A stretch of 59,973 bases of DNA. It comes from CAISIP01 sp963974265. GTDB taxonomy: Bacteria; Pseudomonadota; Gammaproteobacteria; Burkholderiales; Burkholderiaceae_C. A program made the position numbers and the translations under genes. The notes under the pieces are model-generated. The model saw only the letters and a list, made by a program, of their open reading frames with translations, ran no database searches and was not told where the DNA came from. Shown here piece by piece: positions 35,750 through 44,004 of this stretch; the first letter of the stretch is position 1; the number at the start of each line of letters is the position of its first letter. Location: the NCBI GenBank assembly GCA_963974265.1, contig CAXBDR010000002.1, positions 1 through 59,973 of the forward strand, written 5' to 3'.

Positions 35750-36539
35750 TGCTGGCAGACGGCCGGTATTTGCTGACAGCCTGGGCGCGGTTGGTCACGT
35801 CGAGTTTCTTGAATACGCGTTGCATGTGATTCTTGACCGTGAACGCGCTGATGTCGAGGATCATCGCGATCTCCGGGTTGGTCTTTCCGCGGGCAACCCA
35901 GTGCAGTACCTCGGATTCGCGTTCGGTCAGGTTGTAGTCGGGCTGCGCGATGGGCGTGGCCAGGTCGGCCGAGCGGCGCCGGTGCTGGTTCTGGTGCGGC
36001 AGGTGGGTGACCTGGCGCAGTGCGGGGTCGATATAGGGCAGCACGACGGCGATGGCACTGCGCTCCACCGCGCTGAAGGCCGCGCGGGTGCTGAAGCCGA
36101 CATACAGGCAGTGGTGGCTGCCGCGTTCGTCGACGATGCCGTGCACGATGGCGCTGCGCATGGTCTGCAGTGCGTCGCCCACGGCATGTTTCAGATCGCT
36201 GTCGCCGAGCAGGAAGCCGGTCTGGTTGGTGTTCAGCGAGAACGGCTTTCGGCCGAATTCGGTCCAGCGCGCGTGCAGCTTGCACATCAGTGGCGTGATG
36301 GTCTGCACGTCGGAATCGTGGGAACGTACGCCGGCGAGGGTCGAAATGACGTCGTGCTGCAGCGCGCCCTGCGTGAAGTTGCCCCAGGAGGCGATCATGA
36401 TGTCGTGCGGCAGGTAGCGCTGCATGTCGCCCTGCAACCAGGCCAGCATGTCGAAATGCGTGCGCACGTCCACCGACTGCGTCACGACGCGGTGGTAGTG
36501 GTGCAATTCATCAGCGGTCAACGTAGGCAGGAACGTCAT
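35736..36539 (-). CDS. epsA: EpsA LuxR-type transcriptional regulator
   Basis: Protein of 267 residues. The first 170 form an unknown sensory domain (HHYHRVVTQSVDVRTHFDML, YVGFSTRAAFSAVERSAIA). The C-terminus is a LuxR/NarL helix-turn-helix: LTERESEVLHWVARGKTNPE, IAMILDISAFTVKNHMQRV and FKKLDVTNRAQAVSKY. The TIGR EpsA family of exosortase B EPS loci has this layout and heads the operon. The start was set at 36539; the longer frame adds low-complexity Pro/Arg sequence. No receiver domain is present, so it is not a two-component regulator. Confidence 0.88.
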   Translation of the reverse strand: MTFLPTLTADELHHYHRVVTQSVDVRTHFDMLAWLQGDMQRYLPHDIMIASWGNFTQGALQHDVISTLAGVRSHDSDVQTITPLMCKLHARWTEFGRKPFSLNTNQTGFLLGDSDLKHAVGDALQTMRSAIVHGIVDERGSHHCLYVGFSTRAAFSAVERSAIAVVLPYIDPALRQVTHLPHQNQHRRRSADLATPIAQPDYNLTERESEVLHWVARGKTNPEIAMILDISAFTVKNHMQRVFKKLDVTNRAQAVSKYRPSASNVQI

Positions 36540-36767
36540 CGGTTCGGGTGGAGGGCGCTGGGTTGGGCTCGGCACAACTGATGCCTCCGTTTGTCGGCGA
36601 CTTGCCGCAGGTGAACAGGTCAGCATGCGGCGACGACGCGGAGGCAGGCGAATGCAGGCTCTGCAAACCATTTTATGGAGCAAGCATGACGCGTATGCAA
36701 TACCCGACGGCGGTGGCGGCATCGGCTGGTCAAAGCGTGACTTACTTCACACAGCCCGAGCGGCAAT

Positions 36768-36798
36768 AAAAAAGGGATTGCATGGCAATCCCTTTTTT
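36768..36798. terminator. Bidirectional rho-independent terminator
   Basis: A 14-base stem (AAAAAAGGGATTGC paired with GCAATCCCTTTTTT) around a three-base loop ATG. The stem has A/T tracts on both sides, so it works in either direction. On the minus strand it lies 25 bases after the stop of the PEP-CTERM gene and would isolate that gene from epsA. Confidence 0.85.
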
Positions 36799-36823
36799 CG
36801 GAGGCTTGTTGCCCCGGTGGCGA

Positions 36824-37375
36824 TCAGTCCTGCTTCTTCGCCTTGTTGCGGCGTACGGCGATGGCACCCATCACACCCAGGCCGGCCAGCAGCATGGCGT
36901 AGCTCTCGGGTTCGGGGATTGGGGCAGCCGCGACGCTCAGCGCGCCGCTGTAGGCGGCACCCAGGCTGACGCCAGGGGTCACAAAGCCAGTCACGTTGAA
37001 GAAGTAGCTGCCCGCCGGGGTCAGCACGCTGGAGAAGGCCATGCTGCTGGCCGTGCCGGTGGCGACGGCATAGGTGGCGGTCGCCGCACCCGGGGTGCCT
37101 GCATACAAGGTAGCGCCAGTGAACGAGGCACCGGTGATGCCGGGAATGGAGAAGTCGATCACGCTACCGCCCGTCAAACCCGCGGTGGCCAACGTGAACG
37201 TGAAGTTGTCGTCGAAGGACGTCAAGCCTGCGCCGGCATGAAACGCATTGAACGAGGTCGGTGCGCCGGACGCGCTGATGACACCCAGAGCGTAGTCGGC
37301 AGCGTGGGCGCCAAAGCCGGCTCCGGCCAAGACGGCCAGAGCAACTGCGCGTTTGGTGAAGGTGATCGATTTCAT
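36824..37375 (-). CDS. FxDxF-type PEP-CTERM protein
   Basis: Exported protein of 183 residues. The signal peptide ends near GAHA|AD (residue 25-26). Residues 54-58 read FDDNF, the FxDxF motif of this class. The C-terminal sorting signal is complete: PEP at 154-156, then a hydrophobic helix (SYAMLLAGLGVMGAIAV) and the basic cluster RRNKAKKQD. The middle is a Ser/Thr/Gly-rich beta-strand domain without cysteine or catalytic residues. PEP-CTERM proteins are predicted exosortase substrates, and the xrtB gene lies 9 kb away in the same direction. A strong terminator follows, so it is probably transcribed alone from a promoter within 37434-37492. Confidence 0.88.
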   Translation of the reverse strand: MKSITFTKRAVALAVLAGAGFGAHAADYALGVISASGAPTSFNAFHAGAGLTSFDDNFTFTLATAGLTGGSVIDFSIPGITGASFTGATLYAGTPGAATATYAVATGTASSMAFSSVLTPAGSYFFNVTGFVTPGVSLGAAYSGALSVAAAPIPEPESYAMLLAGLGVMGAIAVRRNKAKKQD

Positions 37376-37440
37376 TGTTTTCCCCTGAGTGGATGCAATT
37401 GGACGTTAACGGGACAAGACCGCCAGCGAGACTGGGATCG

Positions 37441-37446
37441 ATTATG
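37441..37446 (-). promoter_or_regulatory. Putative -10 box of the PEP-CTERM gene
   Basis: CATAAT on the minus strand with no good -35 hexamer at 15-18 bases upstream. The weakness of the -35 region fits a promoter that depends on an activator. Confidence 0.3.
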
Positions 37447-37465
37447 TTGCGCTGCAACCAACCAA

Positions 37466-37492
37466 CCTATAGCCCGTTCGGACTAGTCTAGG
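37466..37492. promoter_or_regulatory. Operator-like imperfect palindrome upstream of the PEP-CTERM gene
   Basis: A 27-base imperfect inverted repeat; its core is AGYCCG, TT, CGGRCT with outer CCTA/TAGG arms. Its centre is about 45 bases upstream of the start expected from the -10 box at 37441-37446, a position used by LuxR-type activators. EpsA, the nearest LuxR-type gene, is the obvious candidate to bind. That is inference. Confidence 0.45.
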
Positions 37493-37599
37493 CACAGCCT
37501 CGCATGAAGGTGTGAAGTTTTACCGGCAGGCGATGCTTTCACTCCTCGTTACATGTTCTCTGGCCCGTGCCTCTTTCCGGCCGCGTATTGCAGGAAGCG

Positions 37600-38541
37600 T
37601 CAACCGCCCGATTCCATTGCAAACTGCGCATGCCGGTCCTGCCCCAGCAAGGCGACCATCTGTGGCAGCGCCGCCTGCAGCGCCGCCTTGAGCGTATGGG
37701 GCGGGTTGATGACGAACATGCCGCTGGCCGGCAGCCCCGGGCGGGTTTCCTCGCCGGTCGCGCTGGTCAGGATCTTGCTGGACTTGACGGTCAGGGCGGC
37801 GTTGAGCCAGGGTTTGCCGGCCTTGTTGGCCAGTGTCTTGAGCTTGCGGGGCAGGTCGTGGGCCTCGGGCCGGGGGATGATCGGGTACCAGACGGCGTAG
37901 GTGCCGGTGGCGAATCGGGCCAGTGCGTCGGCCATCGTGGCGCTGACCCGCTGGTAGTCGACCTTGATCTCGTAACTCGGGTCGCACAGCACCAAGGCAC
38001 GGCGCTGGGGTGGCGGCAGGAATTTCTTCAGCGCCTCGAAGCCGTCTTCGCGCAGCACGGTGACCTGCCGGCCGGCTTCCAGCTGTGCGACGTTGGCGGA
38101 CAAGGTCTTGGCATCGGTTGGATGCAGCTCGAACAGCTTCAGTTTGTCGCGTTCGCGCAACAGTTGCTGGATGATGAACGGCGAACCGGGGTAGACCTTC
38201 AGGCTGCCCTTGGCATTGAAGCCACGTACCAGGTCGAGGTAGTCCTGCAGCACGGGGGCGAGCTCGGCCGACGCCGGGCCGGGGGTCTTGGTGGCCTTGG
38301 TCGGGGTTGTCGCCGCGGCGCCGGCATCCGGGTTCGCCAGCCGCATGAAGCCTTGTCCTGCCTCGCCGCTGGTCTTGGCATAGTCGCCGTCCAGGCGGTA
38401 GAGCCCGGCGCCGGCGTGGGTGTCGAACACCGCCATCGGCGCGTCCTTCTGGGTCATGTGCCGCAGGACGGCAATCAGCACCGTGTGTTTGAGCACGTCG
38501 GCGTGATTTCCGGCGTGAAAGGCGTGTCGGTAGCTGAACAT
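37600..38541 (-). CDS. rlmJ: 23S rRNA (adenine(2030)-N(6))-methyltransferase
   Basis: Protein of 313 residues. The start MFSYRHAFHAGNHADVLKH is the RlmJ N-terminus, FDTHAGAGLY provides the SAM-binding loop, and DPSYEIK replaces the usual DPPYE catalytic motif by one residue. It methylates A2030 of 23S rRNA. A Pro/Ala-rich insert of about 25 residues (near 72-95) makes it longer than the 280 residues of the E. coli protein. It is divergent from rplM. Confidence 0.9.
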   Translation of the reverse strand: MFSYRHAFHAGNHADVLKHTVLIAVLRHMTQKDAPMAVFDTHAGAGLYRLDGDYAKTSGEAGQGFMRLANPDAGAAATTPTKATKTPGPASAELAPVLQDYLDLVRGFNAKGSLKVYPGSPFIIQQLLRERDKLKLFELHPTDAKTLSANVAQLEAGRQVTVLREDGFEALKKFLPPPQRRALVLCDPSYEIKVDYQRVSATMADALARFATGTYAVWYPIIPRPEAHDLPRKLKTLANKAGKPWLNAALTVKSSKILTSATGEETRPGLPASGMFVINPPHTLKAALQAALPQMVALLGQDRHAQFAMESGG

Positions 38542-38576
38542 GCGTGAATAGTAACCCGCGCGGGCGTTTGCCTTTA

Positions 38577-38582
38577 TATAAT
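38577..38582 (+). promoter_or_regulatory. Putative -10 box in the rplM leader
   Basis: TATAAT within TTTATATAATGG, about 185 bases before the rplM start. No acceptable -35 sequence is present at 16-18 bases. The long leader downstream could carry autoregulation by L13, which is known in some bacteria, but no fold was established here. Confidence 0.3.
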
Positions 38583-38767
38583 GGCGGGCTTCGCAGCGCT
38601 TGCGTGCTTCCGCGGCGAAGTCATGGTCCCTCGGGCGATCTGTTGCCTAGGAGCCGTGAAACCCTACCTAAGAGACTCCCACCAGAGGAGATTCCGACCG
38701 TAGAAAAGAATCACCGCCAGTGGCTACGCGACAGTAGCTTCGACAAACCAACTGTAAAGAGTAACTC

Positions 38768-39196
38768 ATGAAAACGTTCAGCGCAAAACCCGCTGACGTG
38801 ACGCACGAGTGGTTTGTGATTGACGCGACCGACAAGGTCCTCGGACGAGTAGCCAGCGAAGTTGCTCTCCGTTTGCGCGGCAAACACAAGGCCATTTATA
38901 CGCCTCACGTCGATACCGGTGACTACATCGTCATCATCAACGCAGCCAAGCTGCGCGTCACCGGCGCCAAGCCGCTCGACAAGATCTACTACAGCCATTC
39001 CGGCTACCCCGGTGGCATCTCGTCCGTCAACTTCCGCGACATGCAGTCCCGTTTTCCGGGCCGCGCGCTCGAGAAGGCCGTCAAGGGCATGTTGCCCAAG
39101 GGTCCGCTCGGCTACGCCATGATCAAGAAGCTCAAGGTGTACGGTGGTGCAGAGCACCCGCACACCGCCCAGCAGCCCAAAGCGTTGGAAATTTAA
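38768..39196 (+). CDS. rplM: 50S ribosomal protein L13
   Basis: Protein of 142 residues, identical in length to E. coli L13. Conserved segments are KTFSAKPADVTHEWFVIDA, YTPHVDTGDYIVIINA and MLPKGPLGYAMIKKLKVYGG. A purine-rich AAAGAG lies six bases before the ATG. It is followed after 12 bases by rpsI, the usual L13-S9 operon. Confidence 0.97.
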   Translation: MKTFSAKPADVTHEWFVIDATDKVLGRVASEVALRLRGKHKAIYTPHVDTGDYIVIINAAKLRVTGAKPLDKIYYSHSGYPGGISSVNFRDMQSRFPGRALEKAVKGMLPKGPLGYAMIKKLKVYGGAEHPHTAQQPKALEI

Positions 39197-39208
39197 GGAG
39201 CCTTGAGA

Positions 39209-39601
39209 ATGATTGGTGAATGGAACAATGGCACGGGCCGTCGCAAATCCAGCGTCGCGCGCGTGTTTCTGAAAAAAGGCACCGGCAAGATCACGGTCAA
39301 CGGCAAGGACATCCAGGAGTTCTTCGGCCGCGAAACCTCGATCATGATCTGCAAGCAGCCGCTGCACCTGACCAACCATGTCGAAACCTTCGACATCATG
39401 GTCAACGTGGCCGGCGGCGGCGAATCCGGTCAGGCTGGCGCAACCCGCCACGGCATCACCCGCGCCCTGATCGACTACGACGAGACCCTCAAGAGCGAGC
39501 TGTCCAAGGCTGGCTTCGTCACCCGCGACGCGCGCGAAGTGGAACGCAAGAAGGTCGGCCTGCACTCCGCACGCCGCCGCAAGCAGTTCTCCAAGCGCTG
39601 A
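39209..39601 (+). CDS. rpsI: 30S ribosomal protein S9
   Basis: Protein of 130 residues, the E. coli length, with YGTGRRKSSVARVFLKKG-like GTGRRKSSVARVF, a GGGESGQAGATRHGI core and the invariant C-terminal SKR. An AAGGAG (39195-39200) ribosome-binding site sits eight bases before the ATG at 39209; a TTG two codons upstream was not used because of this spacing. Confidence 0.97.
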   Translation: MIGEWNNGTGRRKSSVARVFLKKGTGKITVNGKDIQEFFGRETSIMICKQPLHLTNHVETFDIMVNVAGGGESGQAGATRHGITRALIDYDETLKSELSKAGFVTRDAREVERKKVGLHSARRRKQFSKR

Positions 39602-39720
39602 TCCGGCCTGCCGCGATGGCACAACGCAGCTCCTTCCCGGGAAAACCACCCTGGTCGGGGTTGGGGGTGCAGTCGCAGTGGCAGGTGTTGGCCGCAGACT
39701 GTGTGCGGCCCGATCCCGCA

Positions 39721-39743
39721 AACCGTCCTCGCGACGGTTTTTT
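39721..39743 (+). terminator. Rho-independent terminator after rpsI
   Basis: Stem AACCGTC (39721-39727) pairs with GACGGTT (39733-39739), five-base loop, and a run of six T at 39738-39743. It lies 119 bases after the rpsI stop. Confidence 0.85.
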
Positions 39744-39764
39744 GCATTCTGACCAACCAGACCG

Positions 39765-40467
39765 ATGCGATTTCGCCTGCTGCGCCGCCGCCTGACTGTC
39801 AGCGCCCCCCGCATGGCGGTGCGCAGTGCCTTGCCTTGGCCGTTTCGCTGGGCGGTGCTGGCCGTGGTGTTCGGGTTTTGCGCGGCCATCGCCCTGTGGG
39901 CCTTCGAGTTCGGCAAGGAGATTGCCGGCGTGAACGGCCCGTCCGACGAGCAGACGGCCAGCCTGCGCGTCGCGCTGGAACAGGCGCAACGCGAGCGCGA
40001 CGAGGCCCGTTCGATTGCCAACACCTCGCAGACCCTGCTGACGGCCGGCCGCGCCGCGCAGGAGCAGCTCATTGCCCAGAACCGGCAACTCGAGCAGGAG
40101 ATCCTGAGCCTGCGCGACGACCTGGGTTTCTTCGAAAAGCTGATCCCGATGTCGGGTGTCGAAAGTATTGCCGTGCGGGGCCTGCAGGCCGAGCTGGGCG
40201 AGGACGGGCGTCTGAAATGGCGGGGGGATTCAGCCGCAAAAGACCAAGGCGGAGTTCAACGGCACGCTGGAGTTCAAGCTGACCGGCCTGCTGGGGGGCA
40301 AGCCCTGGCAGATGGCCGATCCAGAAAAAGAAGTCGACATCCGCTTTACCCAGTTCGGCCGGTTCCAGGGTTTCCTGGATCTGCCCGCTCAGGTGGTGGT
40401 CAAGTCGGTGTCGGTGCGGGTCATGGACGGCTCGAAGGTCAAGGCGACGGAAACCGTCAAGCTGTAA
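39765..40467 (+). pseudogene. DUF6776-like membrane protein gene with a single-base frameshift
   Basis: The first part encodes a transmembrane helix (PFRWAVLAVVFGFCAAIALW) then a coiled coil (RVALEQAQRERDEARS, QLIAQNRQLEQEI) and SLRDDLGFFEKLIP, a pattern of DUF6776 proteins. After codon KWRG the frame leaves the family sequence. From ATT 40228 the next frame reads IQPQKTKAEFNGTLEFKL and continues to a stop at 40467 through LPAQVVVKSVSVRVMD, exactly the kind of C-terminus expected. The break is at a run of six G (40222-40227); five G would restore a 233-residue protein. It may be a real mutation or a base-call error in a homopolymer. It lies between rpsI and the bactofilin gene. Confidence 0.75.
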
Positions 40468-40501
40468 CAACAACAGGCAAGCAACACGAGGAGTCAACAC
40501 C

Positions 40502-40897
40502 ATGTTCAACAAGCGCAAGCAACCCCCGATCAAGAGCCTGATCGCCCACGGCAGCGAGATCGCCGGCAACTTCACGTTCCGGGACGGCCTGCGCATCGAT
40601 GGCGCCGTGGTCGGTGACATTCATGCGCACGAAGGCCAGTCCAGCATCCTGGTGATCTCCGAGTCGGCCTCCGTGACCGGCGCCATCCATGCCGATCACA
40701 TCATCATCAGCGGCCATGTCAACGGCCCGGTGCATGCCAACCTGATGCTGGAATTGCAGCCCAAGGCCCGCATCGAGGGTGACGTGTTTTACCGGGCACT
40801 GGAAATGCACCAGGGCGCGACGATCGCCGGCCAGATGCATCCCATCGGTGCCGACGAGGCAAAGCCCACACTGAAATTGGCGGCAAACAACAAGTAA
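40502..40897 (+). CDS. Bactofilin family cytoskeletal protein
   Basis: Protein of 131 residues. The central repeat-bearing domain (GSEIAGNFTFRDGLRIDGAV, GDIHAHE, VTGAIHADHIIISGHVNGPV, ARIEGDVFYRALEMHQGATI) is the right-handed beta-helix of bactofilins, with short charged tails. These proteins self-assemble into filaments at the membrane and help cell shape or peptidoglycan synthesis. An AGGAG lies just upstream of the ATG. The gene follows the frameshifted DUF6776-like gene after 34 bases, which is its common neighbour in related genomes as far as I recall. Confidence 0.92.
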   Translation: MFNKRKQPPIKSLIAHGSEIAGNFTFRDGLRIDGAVVGDIHAHEGQSSILVISESASVTGAIHADHIIISGHVNGPVHANLMLELQPKARIEGDVFYRALEMHQGATIAGQMHPIGADEAKPTLKLAANNK

Positions 40898-40961
40898 GCC
40901 CCGCCATCCGGCGGCATTGCGTTAGCATTCAGGCAGTTTTCTCATTTAACCGGAGTTGCCC

Positions 40962-41327
40962 ATGAGCGCCGTAGCCGAATCCCTGCCGACCGAAATGCCC
41001 GAGCCCATCCTGTTCACCGACAGCGCGGCGGCCAAGGTGGCGGACCTGATTGCCGAAGAGGGCAACCCCGACCTCAAACTGCGCGTGTTCGTGCAAGGTG
41101 GCGGTTGTTCCGGCTTCCAGTATGGCTTCACCTTCGACGAGGTCACCAACGAAGACGACACGACCATGACCAAGAACGGCGTGTCGCTGCTGATCGACGC
41201 CATGAGTTACCAGTACCTGGTCGGCGCCGAGATCGACTACAAGGAAGACCTGCAGGGCGCCCAGTTCGTCATCAAGAACCCGAACGCCACCACCACCTGC
41301 GGTTGCGGTTCGAGTTTCTCGACCTGA
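40962..41327 (+). CDS. erpA: Iron-sulfur cluster insertion protein
   Basis: A-type carrier of 121 residues. The three cluster ligands are present: Cys49 in GGGCSGF and Cys113/Cys115 in TCGCGSSFS. The N-terminal extension (MSAVAESLPTEMPEPI) before ILFTDSAAAKV is typical of betaproteobacterial ErpA. It delivers 4Fe-4S clusters to client enzymes, such as IspG/H and respiratory proteins. The start was put at 40962; an in-frame ATG two codons earlier is less well placed. Confidence 0.93.
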   Translation: MSAVAESLPTEMPEPILFTDSAAAKVADLIAEEGNPDLKLRVFVQGGGCSGFQYGFTFDEVTNEDDTTMTKNGVSLLIDAMSYQYLVGAEIDYKEDLQGAQFVIKNPNATTTCGCGSSFST

Positions 41328-41342
41328 TCCAAACCCCGGTCC

Positions 41343-41364
41343 CGCACGCCCCCTGCGGCGTGCG
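41343..41364. terminator. Hairpin between convergent erpA and anmK
   Basis: CGCACGCC pairs with GGCGTGCG across a six-base loop, between the erpA stop and the anmK stop. GC-rich and without a T-tract, so it may work as a weak bidirectional terminator. Confidence 0.4.
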
Positions 41365-42495
41365 TCAGCGGGGGTAGATCGCCCCCAACACACGGGCGCC
41401 TCGGGCGCCCGTGACGCTTCTCAAGCTGCCGGTTTCCCGCAACACGGCCTTGTATGCCAGCCACGCGAAGGCCGTGGCCTCGACCTGCAGCGGTGGCAGC
41501 CCGTGCTCGGCCGACGACTGCACGCGGGTCGCGGGCAGGGAGTGTTGCAGGCGCCGCATCAGGCGCGGATTCAAGGCGCCGCCCCCGCACACCACCAGCA
41601 GATCGGCCTGCGGCGCATGGCGCACCATCTCGTCGGCGATGGACCGGGCCGAGAACTCGCACAGGGTGGCCTGGACATCGGCCGGCGCCAGATCGGCATG
41701 GCCGGCCAGTTGCGCCGTCAACCAGTCGGGGTTGAACAGGTCGCGTCCGGTGCTCTTGGGCGGGGCCTTGGCCAGGTACGGTTCGGCCATGAGCCGATCG
41801 AGCAGGGGCGCATGCACCGCGCCGCTGTCCGCCCAGGCGCCGTCGCGGTCGAAGGCTTGCCCGGTATGGCGCTGGCACCAGAAGTCCATCAGCGCATTGC
41901 CCGGGCCGCAATCGAAACCCAGCAGCGGTGCCGGTGCGCCGTCGCCGTCGGACACCGGCAACACCGTCAGGTTCGAGATGCCGCCAATATTGAGGATGCA
42001 GGCGTGGCGCGACAAGCGGCCGAACACCTCGCGATGAAAGGCCGGCACCAATGGGGCGCCCTGGCCGCCGGCCGCGAGGTCACGGCTGCGGAAGTCGGCA
42101 ACCACGTCGATGCCGGTCAGCTCGGCCAGCAGGGCCGGGTTGTTGATCTGCACCGTATACCCGGTGCCGTCGAACTCCTGCGGGCGGTGGCGTACCGTCT
42201 GTCCGTGTGCGCCGATGGCGGTGATGTCTTGCGCCGGTACATCCGCAGCCGCCAGCAGGTCGCGCACCACCTGGGCATAGGAACGCGCCAAGGTGTTGGC
42301 GGCCAGCGCAGCACGGTGGATTTCATTGTCGCCGGGGCTGTTGAGCGAGAGCAGGTCGCCGGCGAATGCGGCATCGAACGGCGCGTAGCCGTGTCGCAGC
42401 ACCTCAGGTCTACCGCCGGAAAAATGGACCAGCACGCCATCGACGCCGTCGAGCGAGGTGCCCGACATCAGGCCGATGAACAGGGGTTTGCCCAT
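41365..42495 (-). CDS. anmK: Anhydro-N-acetylmuramic acid kinase
   Basis: Sugar kinase of 376 residues, near the 369 of E. coli AnmK. Landmarks are LMSGTSLDGVDGVLV (phosphate-binding), IGAHGQTVRHRP, NIGGISNLTVLP and FDCGPGNALMD, then LVVCGGGALNPRLMRRL. It phosphorylates anhydro-MurNAc from recycled peptidoglycan with ring opening to MurNAc-6-phosphate. The end of the gene carries a perfect hairpin with a ten-base stem at 41391-41413. It lies 21 bases after the M23 peptidase gene. Confidence 0.93.
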   Translation of the reverse strand: MGKPLFIGLMSGTSLDGVDGVLVHFSGGRPEVLRHGYAPFDAAFAGDLLSLNSPGDNEIHRAALAANTLARSYAQVVRDLLAAADVPAQDITAIGAHGQTVRHRPQEFDGTGYTVQINNPALLAELTGIDVVADFRSRDLAAGGQGAPLVPAFHREVFGRLSRHACILNIGGISNLTVLPVSDGDGAPAPLLGFDCGPGNALMDFWCQRHTGQAFDRDGAWADSGAVHAPLLDRLMAEPYLAKAPPKSTGRDLFNPDWLTAQLAGHADLAPADVQATLCEFSARSIADEMVRHAPQADLLVVCGGGALNPRLMRRLQHSLPATRVQSSAEHGLPPLQVEATAFAWLAYKAVLRETGSLRSVTGARGARVLGAIYPR

Positions 42496-42516
42496 GCGGG
42501 GCCGGCTCGGGGCCGA

Positions 42517-43863
42517 TTATTCGATGCTGACCTGGCCGATGGTTGCGGCCGCCGCCAGCTGCACCCGGGCCATCGACGCTTCGCGGCTGAATGCAGCCTT
42601 GGCACCGGGCGATACGGGAATGGCTTCGCTGTTCTGGGCGATGGTCAGCGGATCGACATGGACGCCCTTGACCCGGAACTCGAAATGCAGATGGGGCCCC
42701 GTTGCCCAGCCGGTTGCGCCGACGGCGCCGATCTTCTGGCCTTGTTCGACCCGCTGGCCGCGCTTGACGAAGATGCGGCTCATGTGCGCGTAGACCGTCG
42801 TGTTCTGGTTGCGGTGGGCCACATGGACGACATTGCCGTAACCGTTCTGCCAGCCGGCGAACTCGACCACGCCATCGCCGACGGTGCGGATCGGCGTGCC
42901 GGTGGGCGACGCGTAGTCGACGCCCAGATGCCGGCGCCATTCCTTCTTGATCGGGTGGAAGCGCATCTTGAAGCCGCTCGAGACACGGGAGAATTCCATC
43001 GGCGAGGCCAGGAAGCTGCGCCGCATGCTCTGGCCGTCGAGCGTGTAGTAGCCGCCCTTGAGATCGGGCTCCTTGAACCACATGGCCTGCAGCGTCTTGC
43101 CGTTGTTGACGAACTCGGTGCTCAGCACGCGACCGCTGCGCAGCGGCTCGCCGTCGCCTTCGAGTGTTTCGTAGACGATGGAGAAGCGGTCGCCCTTGCG
43201 CAAGGCACGGTGGAAGTCGATGTCGCCGGAGAAGATCTCGGCCACCTGGATGGCGATGGAGTCGGGGATGCGGGATTCGTCCGTGGCGGCGAACAACGAG
43301 GACTGGATGACGCCGCTGACCAGGCGTGAAGAGGCGACCAGCGGCGCGGTCTCGGTGCTGGAGATGAAGCCGTTGTCGGTCTTCTCGACCACCAGCCGCT
43401 TGAACGTGCCGTCGTCGTTTGGAGCCCAGCGCGCCGTCAGGCGCAGCAAGCGGTTGTCGTCGGTCGCCTCGACCCGCACGTTGCGCCCGGCCCGGCCCAG
43501 CAGGGCCTGGCGTGCCATGGTGTCCTTGCGCAGATGCGCGGCAGCCTCCGGATCGGTGATGCCCAGGCGCTTGAGCAGGCTGTCGGCGCTGTCGCTGGAG
43601 CGGGTCAGGTCGGAGCGGTACAGGCGCAGCGTATGTTCGGCCAGCTCTTCGATCTGGGACTGCAGCGGCAGCGACTCGACCGATTCGGTGACCTGGGAGA
43701 CTTCAAGTTCGGAGGCGTCCGGCGCCAGCGACGCGATGGACAAGGAGCCGGCCCCGAGCAACATGGCTGCGACGACCGCCGTCAGGCGCCGAGGGTGTTG
43801 CGCTATTGCGCGGCCTGCAGCGGAGCAGATGGCGCCCGCTACGGCAAGAGGTCCGTGAGTCAA
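42517..43863 (-). CDS. LytM/M23 family metallopeptidase (MepM-like)
   Basis: Protein of 448 residues. One N-terminal transmembrane helix (about 25-46) precedes an OapA/LysM-like region, a linker with LVSGVIQSSLFAATDESRIP, GDRFSIVYETLEGDGE, and a C-terminal M23 domain. Zinc ligands are visible: His312 and Asp316 in HLGVDY, and His391/His393 in HLHFEF. It should hydrolyse D,D-crosslinks in peptidoglycan during growth. The start is TTG at 43863; no better start precedes the membrane helix. It is divergent from tyrS with 141 bases between. Confidence 0.88.
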   Translation of the reverse strand: MTHGPLAVAGAICSAAGRAIAQHPRRLTAVVAAMLLGAGSLSIASLAPDASELEVSQVTESVESLPLQSQIEELAEHTLRLYRSDLTRSSDSADSLLKRLGITDPEAAAHLRKDTMARQALLGRAGRNVRVEATDDNRLLRLTARWAPNDDGTFKRLVVEKTDNGFISSTETAPLVASSRLVSGVIQSSLFAATDESRIPDSIAIQVAEIFSGDIDFHRALRKGDRFSIVYETLEGDGEPLRSGRVLSTEFVNNGKTLQAMWFKEPDLKGGYYTLDGQSMRRSFLASPMEFSRVSSGFKMRFHPIKKEWRRHLGVDYASPTGTPIRTVGDGVVEFAGWQNGYGNVVHVAHRNQNTTVYAHMSRIFVKRGQRVEQGQKIGAVGATGWATGPHLHFEFRVKGVHVDPLTIAQNSEAIPVSPGAKAAFSREASMARVQLAAAATIGQVSIE

Positions 43864-44004
43864 TTCGGGATTCCCAACGTATCGTGTTGTCAGCGACGAC
43901 CAGGCACCACTGCTGTATTGTGTTCCTGGTGCGACATAGAATCGAGCGCCAGAATAAGCCGGTATTGTATCGGCGCACCTTTGAAGTGCAAGTCAAAAAG
44001 CGAC

